A stretch of 64,000 bases of DNA from CAVQFD01 sp963724695 (GTDB lineage: Bacteria; Acidobacteriota; Vicinamibacteria; Vicinamibacterales; CAVVIG01), in assembly GCA_963724695.1 (NCBI GenBank), contig CAVRVW010000010.1:124001-188000 (forward strand), given 5' to 3'. The position numbers were made by a program, and so were the translations under genes. Below the pieces are notes generated by a model. It did not search any database and was not told the DNA's origin. It saw nothing but the letters and a program-made list of their open reading frames with translations. Positions 51,316 through 59,912 of this stretch are shown here, in pieces (within the stretch, counting starts at the first letter, position 1; each line of letters opens with the position of its first letter).

Positions 51316-52079
51316 TCATCCCGTGCTTCAACGAGGCGTCGCGGCTCGACGGGCGGGCGATCCTGGCGCTCCTCGCGCGCGACCCCTCGGCGAGTGTGTG
51401 TCTCGTGGACGACGGCAGCTCGGACGGCACCGTCGAGGTGTTGGAGGCGCTGCGGACCGAGCGGCCGACGCGAATTCTGGTGCACCGGCTGCCGTCGAAT
51501 CGCGGCAAGGCGGAAGCGGTCCGCCAGGGAGTCCGACACGTCGCCGCGGCCCGCGGCCCCGATTTCGTCGGCTACTGGGACGCGGACTTTTCGACCCCGC
51601 TCGAGGAGCTTGAGCGGCTGCTCGACGCGATGATCGCGCACCCGGGCTGTCTCATGGCGCTCGGCTCCCGCGTCAAGCGGCTCGGCTCGCAGATCGATCG
51701 ACGTACGGTCCGTCACGTGCTGGGCCGCGCGTTCTCGACCTGCGCGAATGCCATCCTCGAGATCCCGGTTTACGATTCCCAGTGCGGCGCAAAGCTGTTC
51801 CGCATCGAAGCGGTGGAACACGTGTTCGCCGAGCCGTTCGTCACACGGTGGTGCTTCGATCTCGAGATTCTCGTCCGGTTGCGGAACCACTTGGGAACAG
51901 AGGCGTTCCGGACCGCGGCGGTCGAAGTGCCACTCGGACGGTGGCGCGAGGTGAGCGGCTCCAAACTCGGCTCCGCGCAGATGCTGAAGATTCCCTTGGA
52001 CCTGCTCAGGATCAGAGGGCACTACCGTCGGTCGGGAGGGTCGGGTGGGTCGGGAGGGTCTGGCAGGTCAGGCGGGTAG
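51297..52079 (+). CDS. Family 2 glycosyltransferase (260 aa) with repeat-encoded GGS tail
   Basis: ATG 51297 opens with the GT2 blocks CLVIPCFNEASRLDGRAILA, VCLVDDGSSDGTVEVLEALR, NRGKAEAVRQGVRH and GYWDADFSTPLEELERLLDA (the DxD-type metal site), and later VYDSQCGAKLFR and WREVSGSKLG. It looks like a DPM-type transferase without the C-terminal helices, so the donor is likely a nucleotide sugar and the acceptor lipid-linked. The last 17 residues (RRSGGSGGSGGSGRSGG) are translated from the 9-base array at 52031-52079 and are unlikely to be functional. Confidence 0.84.
   Translation: MPEVCLVIPCFNEASRLDGRAILALLARDPSASVCLVDDGSSDGTVEVLEALRTERPTRILVHRLPSNRGKAEAVRQGVRHVAAARGPDFVGYWDADFSTPLEELERLLDAMIAHPGCLMALGSRVKRLGSQIDRRTVRHVLGRAFSTCANAILEIPVYDSQCGAKLFRIEAVEHVFAEPFVTRWCFDLEILVRLRNHLGTEAFRTAAVEVPLGRWREVSGSKLGSAQMLKIPLDLLRIRGHYRRSGGSGGSGGSGRSGG
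52031..52079. repeat. G-rich 9-base tandem array at the 3' end of the GT2 gene
   Basis: TCGGGAGGG, TCGGGTGGG, TCGGGAGGG, TCTGGCAGG, TCAGGCGGG: exact 9-base steps read in frame as Ser-Gly-Gly repeats up to the stop codon. Six runs of GGG with short loops meet the standard G-quadruplex pattern. The convergent GT-B gene starts its 3' end 4 bases further on. Confidence 0.7.
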
Positions 52080-52082
52080 GGG

Positions 52083-53189
52083 CTAGACGAACGCCAGAAT
52101 CGCGGCGGCGGCCTGGGCGGCTCCATCCACGTCGACCGCCCGAGAGGGCGCCGGCTGCGCAAGAACGGCGTCGACGGACGCGCGCCATCGCCCGGTCACG
52201 AGATCCTCGTGTTCGATGAACTGGCACCGCAGCAGGCGGGGCATCTCGGCCACCATCACGTCCTGTTCGGCAAAGGATCCGCGCGAGGCATAGACGAGGG
52301 CGGTGCCGTTGGCGATGCACTCGGACACGATGCCGTAGCCGGGCTTGGTCACCACGACGTCAGCCGCCGCGACCAGGTCTTCGTACAAGGCGCCGAGCGC
52401 CGCGAGCTCGTGGCGAGGGAAACACCGGAGCCGGGGCGTGTCGCCGACCGCCGCGGCTTCGTAGTCGGTGATGACCAGCGTGAAGCCGTTCGTCTCCGCC
52501 ACGTGCCGGTAATCCAGGTCGAGGCCGTGTCCCCCGAACGACGCGAGCACGATCGTGTCGTCGTCTGACAGGCGCAGCCGGCGCCGCGCATCGCCGCGCG
52601 TCAGCGCCGAGCGTCTCGCGATGAGCGCAATGTCTTTGGTGACGTGCGCCATCGGGGCAAATCCGCCGTGCATGGGCAGCCGCAGGGCCAGCGTGGTCTG
52701 TTGATAGGCCCGCCTGATCGCCGGCAGCACGGCTGGCGCCAGCCGATCGAATCCGGCCGTGTGCTCGTAGATCCAGTCCCACGTGAAGTTCGACACACTC
52801 ACCGAAGGCACGCCGGCGCTGGCGGCTGCCGCAAATGCGAGCGGAGGAATGTCGCCCACGACCACGCGGGTCTGGTCGGACACGAGGCCGGCGGCCTCTT
52901 CGGCCACGCGACGGTCGAACTCCGCGTAGAACCGGGCCGCGTCGCTCGCGGTACGGGCCACGTCGATCCGGAGGCTGTCGAATTGGGCGACGCCGGTGTC
53001 GGTCACGGTGGGCTTCACCGTGACGTTCTCGAGGCCGTCGAACAACCAGGCCGGCGCCGACGTCTTCACGACGACCCGAAGGGCAGGCTGCTGCCTCGCG
53101 AGCGCGCGGATGACCTCGATGTCGCGCGTGGCGTGTCCGAACCCGTGGCCCGAGATGAAGAACGCGGCTACCACCAGCGGTGCGCCCAC
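52083..53189 (-). CDS. GT-B fold glycosyltransferase of the MurG/UGT-like superfamily (368 aa)
   Basis: Two Rossmann-like halves: the N-terminal acceptor domain starts VAAFFISGHGFGHATRDIEV (the 'GHG-GH' motif of this group) and the C-terminal donor domain carries LASFGGHGLDLDYRHVAETN and VVVTKPGYGIVSECIANGTA, with the TKPGYG motif that contacts the nucleotide sugar. The family is related to the MurG-type transferases and to the glycosyltransferase part of L-arabinokinases; the real substrate is not visible. GTG 53189 lies 22 bases inside the preceding porin-like gene, so it is the last gene of that minus-strand operon. Confidence 0.78.
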   Translation of the reverse strand: MGAPLVVAAFFISGHGFGHATRDIEVIRALARQQPALRVVVKTSAPAWLFDGLENVTVKPTVTDTGVAQFDSLRIDVARTASDAARFYAEFDRRVAEEAAGLVSDQTRVVVGDIPPLAFAAAASAGVPSVSVSNFTWDWIYEHTAGFDRLAPAVLPAIRRAYQQTTLALRLPMHGGFAPMAHVTKDIALIARRSALTRGDARRRLRLSDDDTIVLASFGGHGLDLDYRHVAETNGFTLVITDYEAAAVGDTPRLRCFPRHELAALGALYEDLVAAADVVVTKPGYGIVSECIANGTALVYASRGSFAEQDVMVAEMPRLLRCQFIEHEDLVTGRWRASVDAVLAQPAPSRAVDVDGAAQAAAAILAFV

Positions 53190-54247
53190 ACGACGGAGAC
53201 GCCTGCCTGCTGATCCCAGGCCTGCCGCGTGTAGGGCTTGCGGCTCTGGAAGCTGCCCCGGAAGGTGATGTCGGTGTTGAGCCGGTACCCGAGGGTCGCT
53301 TCGGTCACATGCATCAGCGTTCGAGGTCCCACGGCAGCGGCGGTGCGAAGCGGCGGGGCGGACCCGCCCTCCTGCCTGGCGGCGACGAAGAAGCGCGGCG
53401 TCAGCGTCTGCTGTCCCTGGACGAACCAGCCGTAGGCGGTCTCCCTGCCGGCGATGGTCTGGAGGCGGTCACGCGTGACCTCGCCGCTCACCTTCGTGTA
53501 GCCAAACGCCCATTCACCTTCGACGTTCCAGAGGCTGACCAATCGGTCCTCCGGTGGCTTCCGCGTGGTCTCTTCCGACGTCGCGTACAGTCCCTGCGCA
53601 AACGCGAGCCCGAAGCGCAGGCCGACACGCGGGGTGATCCCGCCGCCGGCGACCAGCACGGGCGTGGCCTTGGGGTTCGTGCCGCTGTTGTTGATCACGT
53701 ACTGCCGGGTGGGCGCCGAGTTGACCACGGCGGCCCGGACGTCCCACCCGTCGGTCGAGATTGTCACCTGGCTGCCGAGAGGGTAGCTCGACGCAAGCGG
53801 TGTGACGCGGGGCGAGCCAGGATCGAACGTCGGCATGCTCTGGACGTAGCTGAAGTGCGGACCGATGACGGGGTTGACGCCGGGCCTGCTGTCGACCATG
53901 CCCAGGCCGATGGGCGACACGAGATAGCCTGCATCCACGCGGGTCGAGATTCGCCCGTTGCGCGTGTACTGCAGGGCTGCCTGATAAATCTCGTTGTCCC
54001 ACTCCGGCGCCCGCGGCTGCCGGAACCAGGGCCTGATGTAGAACAGCCAGCCGTCCGCGAGCCGCACGACCGCCGTGACATCGATGACGATATTGGGCCG
54101 GTCCGAGGCGTTCTGCCCTTGGAACACATCGACGGCCACGGCGCTGTCGAGGCTGAAGCGAGCCAGCGTCTGCGCCTGTGCAGGGGCCGAACCGAGCGCG
54201 ACGAAGAGACAGGCCGCGAGGACCGTCGCCCATGGCCTCCTACCCAC
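53168..54247 (-). CDS. Outer-membrane beta-barrel (porin-like) protein (359 aa)
   Basis: Signal peptide WATVLAACLFVALGSAPAQA (residues about 6-26), then alternating amphipathic strands (DGWLFYIRPWFRQP, WDNEIYQAALQYTRNG, VGLRFGLAFAQGLYAT, EWAFGYTKVSGEVTRD, FRGSFQSRKPYTR) and a terminal VVWAHRWW with an aromatic end as outer-membrane barrels need. It resembles porins and alginate-export-type barrels; the number of strands looks like 14-18. GTG 54247 is the only start that keeps the signal peptide, and overlaps the HD-GYP gene by 8 bases. It probably exports or admits a small solute; ligand not known. Confidence 0.75.
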   Translation of the reverse strand: MGRRPWATVLAACLFVALGSAPAQAQTLARFSLDSAVAVDVFQGQNASDRPNIVIDVTAVVRLADGWLFYIRPWFRQPRAPEWDNEIYQAALQYTRNGRISTRVDAGYLVSPIGLGMVDSRPGVNPVIGPHFSYVQSMPTFDPGSPRVTPLASSYPLGSQVTISTDGWDVRAAVVNSAPTRQYVINNSGTNPKATPVLVAGGGITPRVGLRFGLAFAQGLYATSEETTRKPPEDRLVSLWNVEGEWAFGYTKVSGEVTRDRLQTIAGRETAYGWFVQGQQTLTPRFFVAARQEGGSAPPLRTAAAVGPRTLMHVTEATLGYRLNTDITFRGSFQSRKPYTRQAWDQQAGVSVVWAHRWW

Positions 54248-55923
54248 GGACGGCCTGCAGCGGTGCCCCGCCTGTGTCGAACGTGGCGTGGGGAAGCGCG
54301 GTGGCCAGCGCGCCGACGATCTCCGCGTGATACTCCGTTCCGGCGCATCGCCACAGCTCACGCAGGGCGTCGGCCCCAGGCATCGCTCGCCGGTAGGCAC
54401 GGGCGCTCGTCATCGCATCGTACGCATCGGCCACGTGCACCACGCGCGCCGCGAGCGGGATGTCGTCGCCGCGCAGCCCCTGTGGGTAGCCCCGGCCGTC
54501 AGGCCGCTCGTGGTGCAGCTCCACGATCGGGATGTGCGGCGCGAGAAACGGGACGGGCCGGAGAATCCGCGCGCCGAGGACGGGATGCTGCTTGATGATG
54601 TCGTATTCCTCGGCCGTCAAGGCGCCGGGCTTGCGCAGGACGTCGTCTGGAAGACCGATCTTGCCGATGTCGTGCAGCAGCGCGCCGAGCCGCAGCACTT
54701 CCAGGTCCTCGTCCGACAGCTTGAGCACACGGCCAATCGCCACCGAGATCACGCTCACGCGTTCGGAGTGGCCGGCCGTGTAAGGATCGCGCGCATCCAG
54801 TGCGGCCGCCAGCGCGCGAATGGCGCCCGTGTACGCCGCTTCGGTCTGCGCTTCGGCGTCGGCCACCGACTGCATCATCGCGTTGAACGTGTCGGTCAGC
54901 ACATCGAGCTCGCGGCTCGACCCGGTCCTCGGCAGCCGCCCCTCGACGTCACGTGCGACGGCCATCGCTTGCAGCGATGCTGACAGCCGCCCGATGGGCT
55001 CGGTCAACTGGTGGGCGAGCCACACGCTGCCCAGCAACGCCAGGGCGGTGGCGCCGATGGCGATGAGCGCCAGGTTCCACATCGCCTCCCGTGTGGCCTG
55101 ACCCGCCGATTGATCGACCGACCCCAGGGCGTAGAAGCTCGCACCGCCCACCTGCACGAGTCGTCGATACGCGTAGGCCTCGCCGTCGAGATCGATCGAG
55201 CCGTCCACGGCGCCAGACCTGGCGATGGCGGCCTCGAACGCGCGCGCCGGTCCCGCCGCAAGGGTGCTCGCCAGGAGCAGGCCATCGCTCAGAATGGCGA
55301 TGCTCGTTCGCGACAGCTCCGCAAGCGATTCGGCATACTCCTGATCCAGGCGCGTCGTCAGGTGCAGTGCGCCGATGGGCGCGTCGTTGATGGAGAGCGG
55401 AACCGCGACGACCCGGAAGGCGCGGCCCGGACATCTGCGCGACGCCGTCGTAGTGGTCCTGCGAGCTGCCGGCAAGCCGGATCGGCCGGCCCGCGGGCCA
55501 CAGGTCGGCCGACGGTCCGGCGGAGGCGAGGACCGTGGCGGTCGCGTCCACCAGCACGAACGCATCGACGTCTTCCACTCGCGCCGCGACCTTGTCGAGC
55601 TCGATCGAGATCGTGCTGAGCAACTGCTGGCGCCCGGCCTGGTCGATCGTCTTCGCCTCGGCGATGTACGTGTCCAGGGCGGCCTTGAGCGTCGGGCTCT
55701 CGGCCAGGTTGGCCGCCTGGGCTCTCAGCTCGCCCTGACGGCGGGTCTCGAGCGCGGCAAACAGCCGCTGGCTCGACTCGAGGTTGTCGACCACGGTCTG
55801 GCGCACCTGCTGACGCACGCTGACCATGACGACGACGAACACCGCGACGAGGAGCAGCGCGACGGTGACGAAGGTGACGGTCAGCGTCTTGCCGAGGAGT
55901 CGCGGGGGTTGACGTCCGGCCAC
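54240..55923 (-). pseudogene. HD-GYP domain phosphodiesterase with sensor and HAMP region, one frameshift
   Basis: A two-helix transmembrane sensor (LTVTFVTVALLLVAVFVVVM near residue 12; the second helix in NLALIAIGATALALLGSVWL) frames a dCache-like periplasmic domain. A HAMP segment follows, then a C-terminal HD-GYP domain: HSERVSVISVAIGRVL, LLHDIGKIGLPDDVLRKPGA (HD pair), KQHPVLGARIL and HHERPDGRGYPQGL (GYP). It would degrade cyclic di-GMP. Near 55431 an extra G breaks the frame in the sensor; otherwise all motifs are intact. GTG 55923 is 1 base after the cupredoxin stop. Sequence error or recent break. Confidence 0.85.
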
Positions 55924-55924
55924 G

Positions 55925-56668
55925 TCAGTCCTCGACGGGCAGCGCGAGATCGACCGACACGCGAGCGCCGGGGCCGATCTCCACCGGGCTGGTCCGCTCG
56001 CCCACGCGTTCGTGCCAGCCGACCAGCGTGTAGCGGCCGGCGGGAACTCCGTCGAGGGTGAACGTCCCGTCGAGCTCCGGCACGGCGAAGTACGGATGGT
56101 CGAGCACCAGAATCGTCGCGCTCATGTGCGAGTGGATCTGGCAGTACACCTTGATCAGCCCGGGCTTGGTGAACTCGCGCACGCGTGTCTGATGCTGCGG
56201 GAACCGTCCCAGGTTGAAGGTGGCGGCGCTCGAGAGCGAGAAGACGTTGTGGAAGAACGGGTCGGCGTTCGGGAAACTCACCGACGATCCGCGCGTGATG
56301 GCCAGCACCCGCGGATGAAAGGCCTCGCTCTCCTGCCGGATTTCCTGCGTGGCCACCTGCAGCGGGCCTCGCGCGGTCACGCCCCGCAGATACACGATGA
56401 CGTTGCGAATCTCTGGTCCCCCGGCGGGCGCCAGCCGGCCCACGCCGCGGGGCTGATACGCGTTGGCGGGCAGCGGCGTTCCGCGCACGCGGGTCGTGAG
56501 CCTGACGTTGCCCGTGACCGAGCCGCCGGCAGCGCTCTGCCCAAGCGCCAGCGGCGTCGTGAGCACCAGCGCTGCGAGGGTGAGGAGGGCGCCGCGGGCG
56601 GGCAGGCTTTGCCTGGCGGCCGGACGAGCGCCGTCGGGCCACCCGGGCCGTCCAGGGGTATGACTCAC
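55925..56668 (-). CDS. Exported cupredoxin-type protein (247 aa)
   Basis: A long signal region (LTLAALVLTTPLALGQSAAG) is followed by an Ig-like section, then a cupredoxin domain: SSVSFPNADPFFHNVFS (His ligand), then VYCQIHSHMSATIL with Cys, His and Met in type-1 copper order (H...C...H...M). A C-terminal beta segment (LDGTFTLDGVPAGRYTLVGW) is like carboxypeptidase-regulatory or CARDB domains. It is probably a periplasmic electron carrier or copper carrier. GTG start at 56668; a longer frame would bury the signal. Between a membrane methyltransferase and the HD-GYP gene in one operon. Confidence 0.78.
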   Translation of the reverse strand: MSHTPGRPGWPDGARPAARQSLPARGALLTLAALVLTTPLALGQSAAGGSVTGNVRLTTRVRGTPLPANAYQPRGVGRLAPAGGPEIRNVIVYLRGVTARGPLQVATQEIRQESEAFHPRVLAITRGSSVSFPNADPFFHNVFSLSSAATFNLGRFPQHQTRVREFTKPGLIKVYCQIHSHMSATILVLDHPYFAVPELDGTFTLDGVPAGRYTLVGWHERVGERTSPVEIGPGARVSVDLALPVED

Positions 56669-56697
56669 ATTACAAGTGTCGGGTGTGGCTGCGCCGC

Positions 56698-57411
56698 TCA
56701 GTAGAGGTAGGGGACGACCCGCCAGCGCACTTCGGCCGAATATCTTGCGTAGGCGGTCCCGAACGTCCGGGCCAGAGAACGTTCCTCCCAGGGCACCGCC
56801 ACAAGTACGTACGCCGTCGTCAGCACCGCGAAGGTCAGGCGATCCCCTGTAAGGTGTGGAGCGCCGAAGGTTACAAGGATCCAACCGAGGTAGAGCGGGT
56901 GGCGGACGAGACGGTAGGGGCCTGTTGTCACGAGGGCAGGCAGGGCAGGCAGGGCGGGCGAGGCAGGCGGGGCGGGTAGCGTCACTTGGCGGATACCGGC
57001 GAGCTCGAGGGCATCAATGGCGCGCACGGCCTGGACGATCAGCCACAGACCGGTCAGTTGAAGGGCGACGGCGGCCCAGCCGAACCACCCGTGCAGCCGG
57101 TAGAGCTCGCCGCCGACGGGCTGCCAGAGCCAGAGCATCGCGACCAGCAGCCCGCTGGCCACCCAGACGTACAGTGACCGAACGAGCGCCTCGGGCACCG
57201 CGCGCGCAACCCACGCTTTGACCCGATCGCGCGCGAACAGGCTGTGGTGCGCCGCGAAGAGGGTGACGAGTATCGCGTCGAGCACGATGGCGCGCCAGCT
57301 CATCTCAACATTGGCAGGCGACGACCACCCGACCAGGTACGTCCACCCGCAGAAGCTCAGCGACGCGACGAATGCCGCACCGCCGAGCCAGACGATCGTC
57401 CCGGGGAGCAT
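56698..57411 (-). CDS. MddA/NnrU-like membrane methyltransferase (237 aa)
   Basis: About five to six membrane helices with the ICMT/MddA pattern: LFAAHHSLFARDRVKAWVAR, SLYVWVASGLLVAMLWLWQP, ALELAGIRQV, then TTGPYRLVRHPLYLGWILVT and the C-terminal VPWEERSLARTFGTAYARYS. This is the fold of integral-membrane SAM methyltransferases (MddA methylates methanethiol to dimethyl sulfide; NnrU acts in denitrification). The linker LPAPPASPALPALPAL is encoded by the 9-base array at 56934-56978. ATG 57411 is 9 bases from a minus-strand GATAAT box. First gene of its operon, divergent from the ketosynthase. Confidence 0.72.
   Translation of the reverse strand: MLPGTIVWLGGAAFVASLSFCGWTYLVGWSSPANVEMSWRAIVLDAILVTLFAAHHSLFARDRVKAWVARAVPEALVRSLYVWVASGLLVAMLWLWQPVGGELYRLHGWFGWAAVALQLTGLWLIVQAVRAIDALELAGIRQVTLPAPPASPALPALPALVTTGPYRLVRHPLYLGWILVTFGAPHLTGDRLTFAVLTTAYVLVAVPWEERSLARTFGTAYARYSAEVRWRVVPYLY
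56934..56978. repeat. G-rich 9-base tandem array inside the membrane methyltransferase gene
   Basis: GAGGGCAGG, CAGGGCAGG, CAGGGCGGG, CGAGGCAGG, CGGGGCGGG at exact 9-base steps. On the coding strand it reads as a Pro/Ala-rich linker between the last conserved helix block and the catalytic tail, so the insertion seems tolerated in the middle of the protein. Confidence 0.7.
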
Positions 57412-57418
57412 TGCGGGT

Positions 57419-57436
57419 CGATTATCGCCATAATCG
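57419..57436. promoter_or_regulatory. Bidirectional promoter with inverted repeat between methyltransferase and ketosynthase
   Basis: CGATTAT (57419-57425), CGCC, ATAATCG (57430-57436): a perfect 7-bp inverted repeat. The plus strand uses CATAAT (57429-57434) as -10 for the ATG at 57445; the minus strand uses GATAAT (57421-57426) for the ATG at 57411. Both leaders would be under 12 bases, so both messages are close to leaderless, and one dimeric protein on the repeat could silence both. Confidence 0.55.
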
Positions 57437-57444
57437 ACAGCAGG

Positions 57445-58716
57445 ATGCGCATCGCGATCAGTGGGATCGGCGTCGTGTCGCCGTTCGGCGCCGGCCGTCA
57501 GCGGTTCTGGGACCACGTGCGCGCCGGCTGCAGCGCCACGCGCGCGTTCGTCCCCGAGCCCGGGATGGACTTTCTCGATCTGCCGTGCCGCGTCGCTGCG
57601 CCCGTTCCCGAACTGACTGCCGCCGATCTCCCCGTCCTCGAGGGTGACGCCGGCCGCGATCCCAGGAACCGCGCCGATCCGAAGCGGTACTCGAGAGCGG
57701 CGCTCATCGCGGTGATCGCGGCACGCGAGGCGTGGGCCGACGCCGGACTTCGCATCGGCGAGCCCAACGCCGGCGTGGTCATCGGCAGCGGAGGCGGGGG
57801 CATCGATGTCGGCGAACGGCAGTACTACGACTTCTTCGTCGACCGCGGCCGCAAGGTCACGCCGTACGCCATTCCGATCTCGATTGTCGGGATGATGTCG
57901 AGCGAGGTCTCGATCTCGCTGCGTTTGAGAGGCGTGAGCCACGTGCTGTCGTGCGGGTGCACGAGCTCGACCGACGCCATCGGCTACGCGGCGGCGCTCA
58001 TCCGGTCCGGCGAGGCGGAGGTCGTGCTGTCCGGGGGCGCCGACGCGTGCGTGACGCCCGGCATGTTGTTCGGTTTTGCGCGGATGCGCGCCGTGTCGAC
58101 CGCGTACAACGATCGGCCCTCTATCGCGTCGCGGCCGTTCGACCGCGGCCGCGACGGCTTTGTCCTGGGTGAGGGCGCATGGATGGTCACCGTCGAGCGC
58201 GAGGACCGCGCACGCGCGCGCGGCGCGCGCATCTACGCCACCATCGATGGCTATGCGTCGACCTGCGACGCCTACCACCGCGTGCAGATGGCGCCCGACG
58301 GCGAGGAGATCGTCCGCGCCATGGCGCTGGCCGTCGAGCGTTCGGGCCGGCCGCTCGAGCAGATCGGCTACGTCAGCTATCACGGTACGTCCACGCAGCT
58401 GAACGACGCGGTCGAGTCGCGATCGGTCGCTCGGGTCTTCGGCGATCGGGCTGGCCGCCTCGCAGGCTCGTCGGTCAAGTCGATGATCGGACACCCTCAG
58501 GGCGCGAGCGGCGCCGCCGGAGTGGTCACCGCAGCGCTCGCGTTGACCGCCGGCGTTCTGCCGCCGACGATCAACCTCACCGATCCCGATCCGGCCTGCG
58601 ATCTCGACTACGTGCCGAACCGGGCCCGATCGGCCTCGGTGGAGGCCGCCCTCTGCAACTGCCTGGGATTCGGGTCCAAGAACAGCGCTCTGGTGATCGG
58701 GAGACCCGACGCGTGA
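57445..58716 (+). CDS. Beta-ketoacyl-ACP synthase, FabF (KAS II) type (423 aa)
   Basis: The thiolase fold is complete, with the elongating-KAS triad C172 (SCGCTSSTDAIG), H313 (SYHGTSTQLND) and H350 (MIGHPQGASGAAG), plus SSEVSISLRLRGVSHVLS and VLSGGADACVTPGMLFGFAR. Cys-His-His (not Cys-His-Asn) marks it as an elongating enzyme. It is about the length of FabF but stands outside a fab operon: an FAD reductase, an ICMT-type methyltransferase and a PIG-V-like transferase follow with ATGA/GTGA overlaps. It may therefore make a special fatty acid or polyketide rather than housekeeping lipids. Confidence 0.88.
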   Translation: MRIAISGIGVVSPFGAGRQRFWDHVRAGCSATRAFVPEPGMDFLDLPCRVAAPVPELTAADLPVLEGDAGRDPRNRADPKRYSRAALIAVIAAREAWADAGLRIGEPNAGVVIGSGGGGIDVGERQYYDFFVDRGRKVTPYAIPISIVGMMSSEVSISLRLRGVSHVLSCGCTSSTDAIGYAAALIRSGEAEVVLSGGADACVTPGMLFGFARMRAVSTAYNDRPSIASRPFDRGRDGFVLGEGAWMVTVEREDRARARGARIYATIDGYASTCDAYHRVQMAPDGEEIVRAMALAVERSGRPLEQIGYVSYHGTSTQLNDAVESRSVARVFGDRAGRLAGSSVKSMIGHPQGASGAAGVVTAALALTAGVLPPTINLTDPDPACDLDYVPNRARSASVEAALCNCLGFGSKNSALVIGRPDA

Positions 58717-59912
58717 CCCAGCCGGCGGGTGCGGGCTCCCGGCGCCGGGGTCACGACGAAGTGACCGACGTCCTGGTCGTTGGCGCCGGCCCAGCCGGGG
58801 CCGTCGCTGCAACGGTCCTCGCCCGTGCCGGCGCGCGTGTGCGCGTGATCGACCGCGACACCTTTCCACGCCACAAGCTGTGCGGCGACACGCTCAACCC
58901 CGGCACCCTGGCCATGCTGTCCCGTCTTGGTCTCGCCGGCATCGTCCTCGAGCGTGGTCTGCCGGTCGACGGCATGCGCGTGACGGGCGAAGGGGGCGTG
59001 GAGGTCGTCGGCCGCTACCCGGCGGGTCTGCAAGGCAGGGCGATCGTTCGTGCCGATCTGGATTCCGCCTTGCTCGACCAGGCAATCCAGGCGGGTGCCG
59101 CGTTCGAGCCGGGTGTGCGGGCGCTCCGTGCGATCGTCTCCGCCGACGCCCGCGTCGAGGGCGTCGTGGCGCGCGTCGCCGGACGAGACACGGAAATGCG
59201 CGCGCGCGTCACAGTCGCTGCCGACGGGCGACGATCGGCGGTCGCTATTGGGCTGGGTCTCGTCCGGCACCCGGAGGCCCCCAGGCGCTGGGCGATCGGC
59301 GGTTACTTCGAAGGCGTCGCCGGAATGACGGCCCTCGGCGAGATGCATGTCCGCCGCGGCGGCTACGTCGGCGTCGCGCCGGTCCCAGGTGGAACGACGA
59401 ACGTGTGCCTTGTGACGCCGTGGGCGAGAGGTACCGCCTGGATGCGGGATCCGTCCGCTCATCTTCTGACGGCCGTGGCCTCCGATTCCGCGCTTCGCGA
59501 TCGGTTTGCCGCCGCACGGCTGGTGTCGCCGCCGGCGGTCCTCGGCCCGCTGGCGGTCGACGCGCTCGACCGCGGATACGACGGCCTGCTCGTGGCGGGT
59601 GACGCCGCCGGTTTCATCGATCCGATGACCGGTGACGGCCTCCGCTTTGCCGTCCGCGGCGGCGAGCTCGCCGCCCTGACCGCGCTCAAGGCGCTCGCGA
59701 ACGGCTGGCCCGGCGCGCGCGAACAGCTCGAGCGCCAGCGTCGCCAGGAGTTCGCGGGCAAGTGGCGCTTCAACCGTGCGCTGCGGGCGCTCGTGGCGTC
59801 ACCCTTCGCGGTGGCCGGTGCGGCAGCGACGGCGCGCATCGCCCCCGGGGTGGTCCGCGCGCTGGTCGCCCGGGCCGGCGACTGCGATCTGGCCGTCTCG
59901 CGACCATGCTGA
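58713..59912 (+). CDS. Geranylgeranyl-reductase/FixC-like FAD-dependent oxidoreductase (399 aa)
   Basis: N-terminal Rossmann fold for FAD: DVLVVGAGPAGAVAATVLAR, followed by VRVIDRDTFPRHKLCGDTLN (the reductase 'PR-KxCGD' motif) and, near the C terminus, GLLVAGDAAGFIDPMTGDGL, RFAVRGGELAA, as in the geranylgeranyl reductase and FixC families. It should reduce double bonds or oxidise a hydroxyl using FAD. GTG 58713 overlaps the ketosynthase stop (GTGA), so it is translationally coupled to it. The substrate is probably the ketosynthase product or its lipid; inference from context. Confidence 0.84.
   Translation: MTQPAGAGSRRRGHDEVTDVLVVGAGPAGAVAATVLARAGARVRVIDRDTFPRHKLCGDTLNPGTLAMLSRLGLAGIVLERGLPVDGMRVTGEGGVEVVGRYPAGLQGRAIVRADLDSALLDQAIQAGAAFEPGVRALRAIVSADARVEGVVARVAGRDTEMRARVTVAADGRRSAVAIGLGLVRHPEAPRRWAIGGYFEGVAGMTALGEMHVRRGGYVGVAPVPGGTTNVCLVTPWARGTAWMRDPSAHLLTAVASDSALRDRFAAARLVSPPAVLGPLAVDALDRGYDGLLVAGDAAGFIDPMTGDGLRFAVRGGELAALTALKALANGWPGAREQLERQRRQEFAGKWRFNRALRALVASPFAVAGAAATARIAPGVVRALVARAGDCDLAVSRPC

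Noticed and set aside
53514..54233. A frame starting MGDGPRGLS on the minus strand as the real porin-region gene
   Set aside because: It is out of frame with the barrel gene and gives an Arg/Gly-rich string; the frame with the signal peptide and the terminal aromatic residues is the real one.
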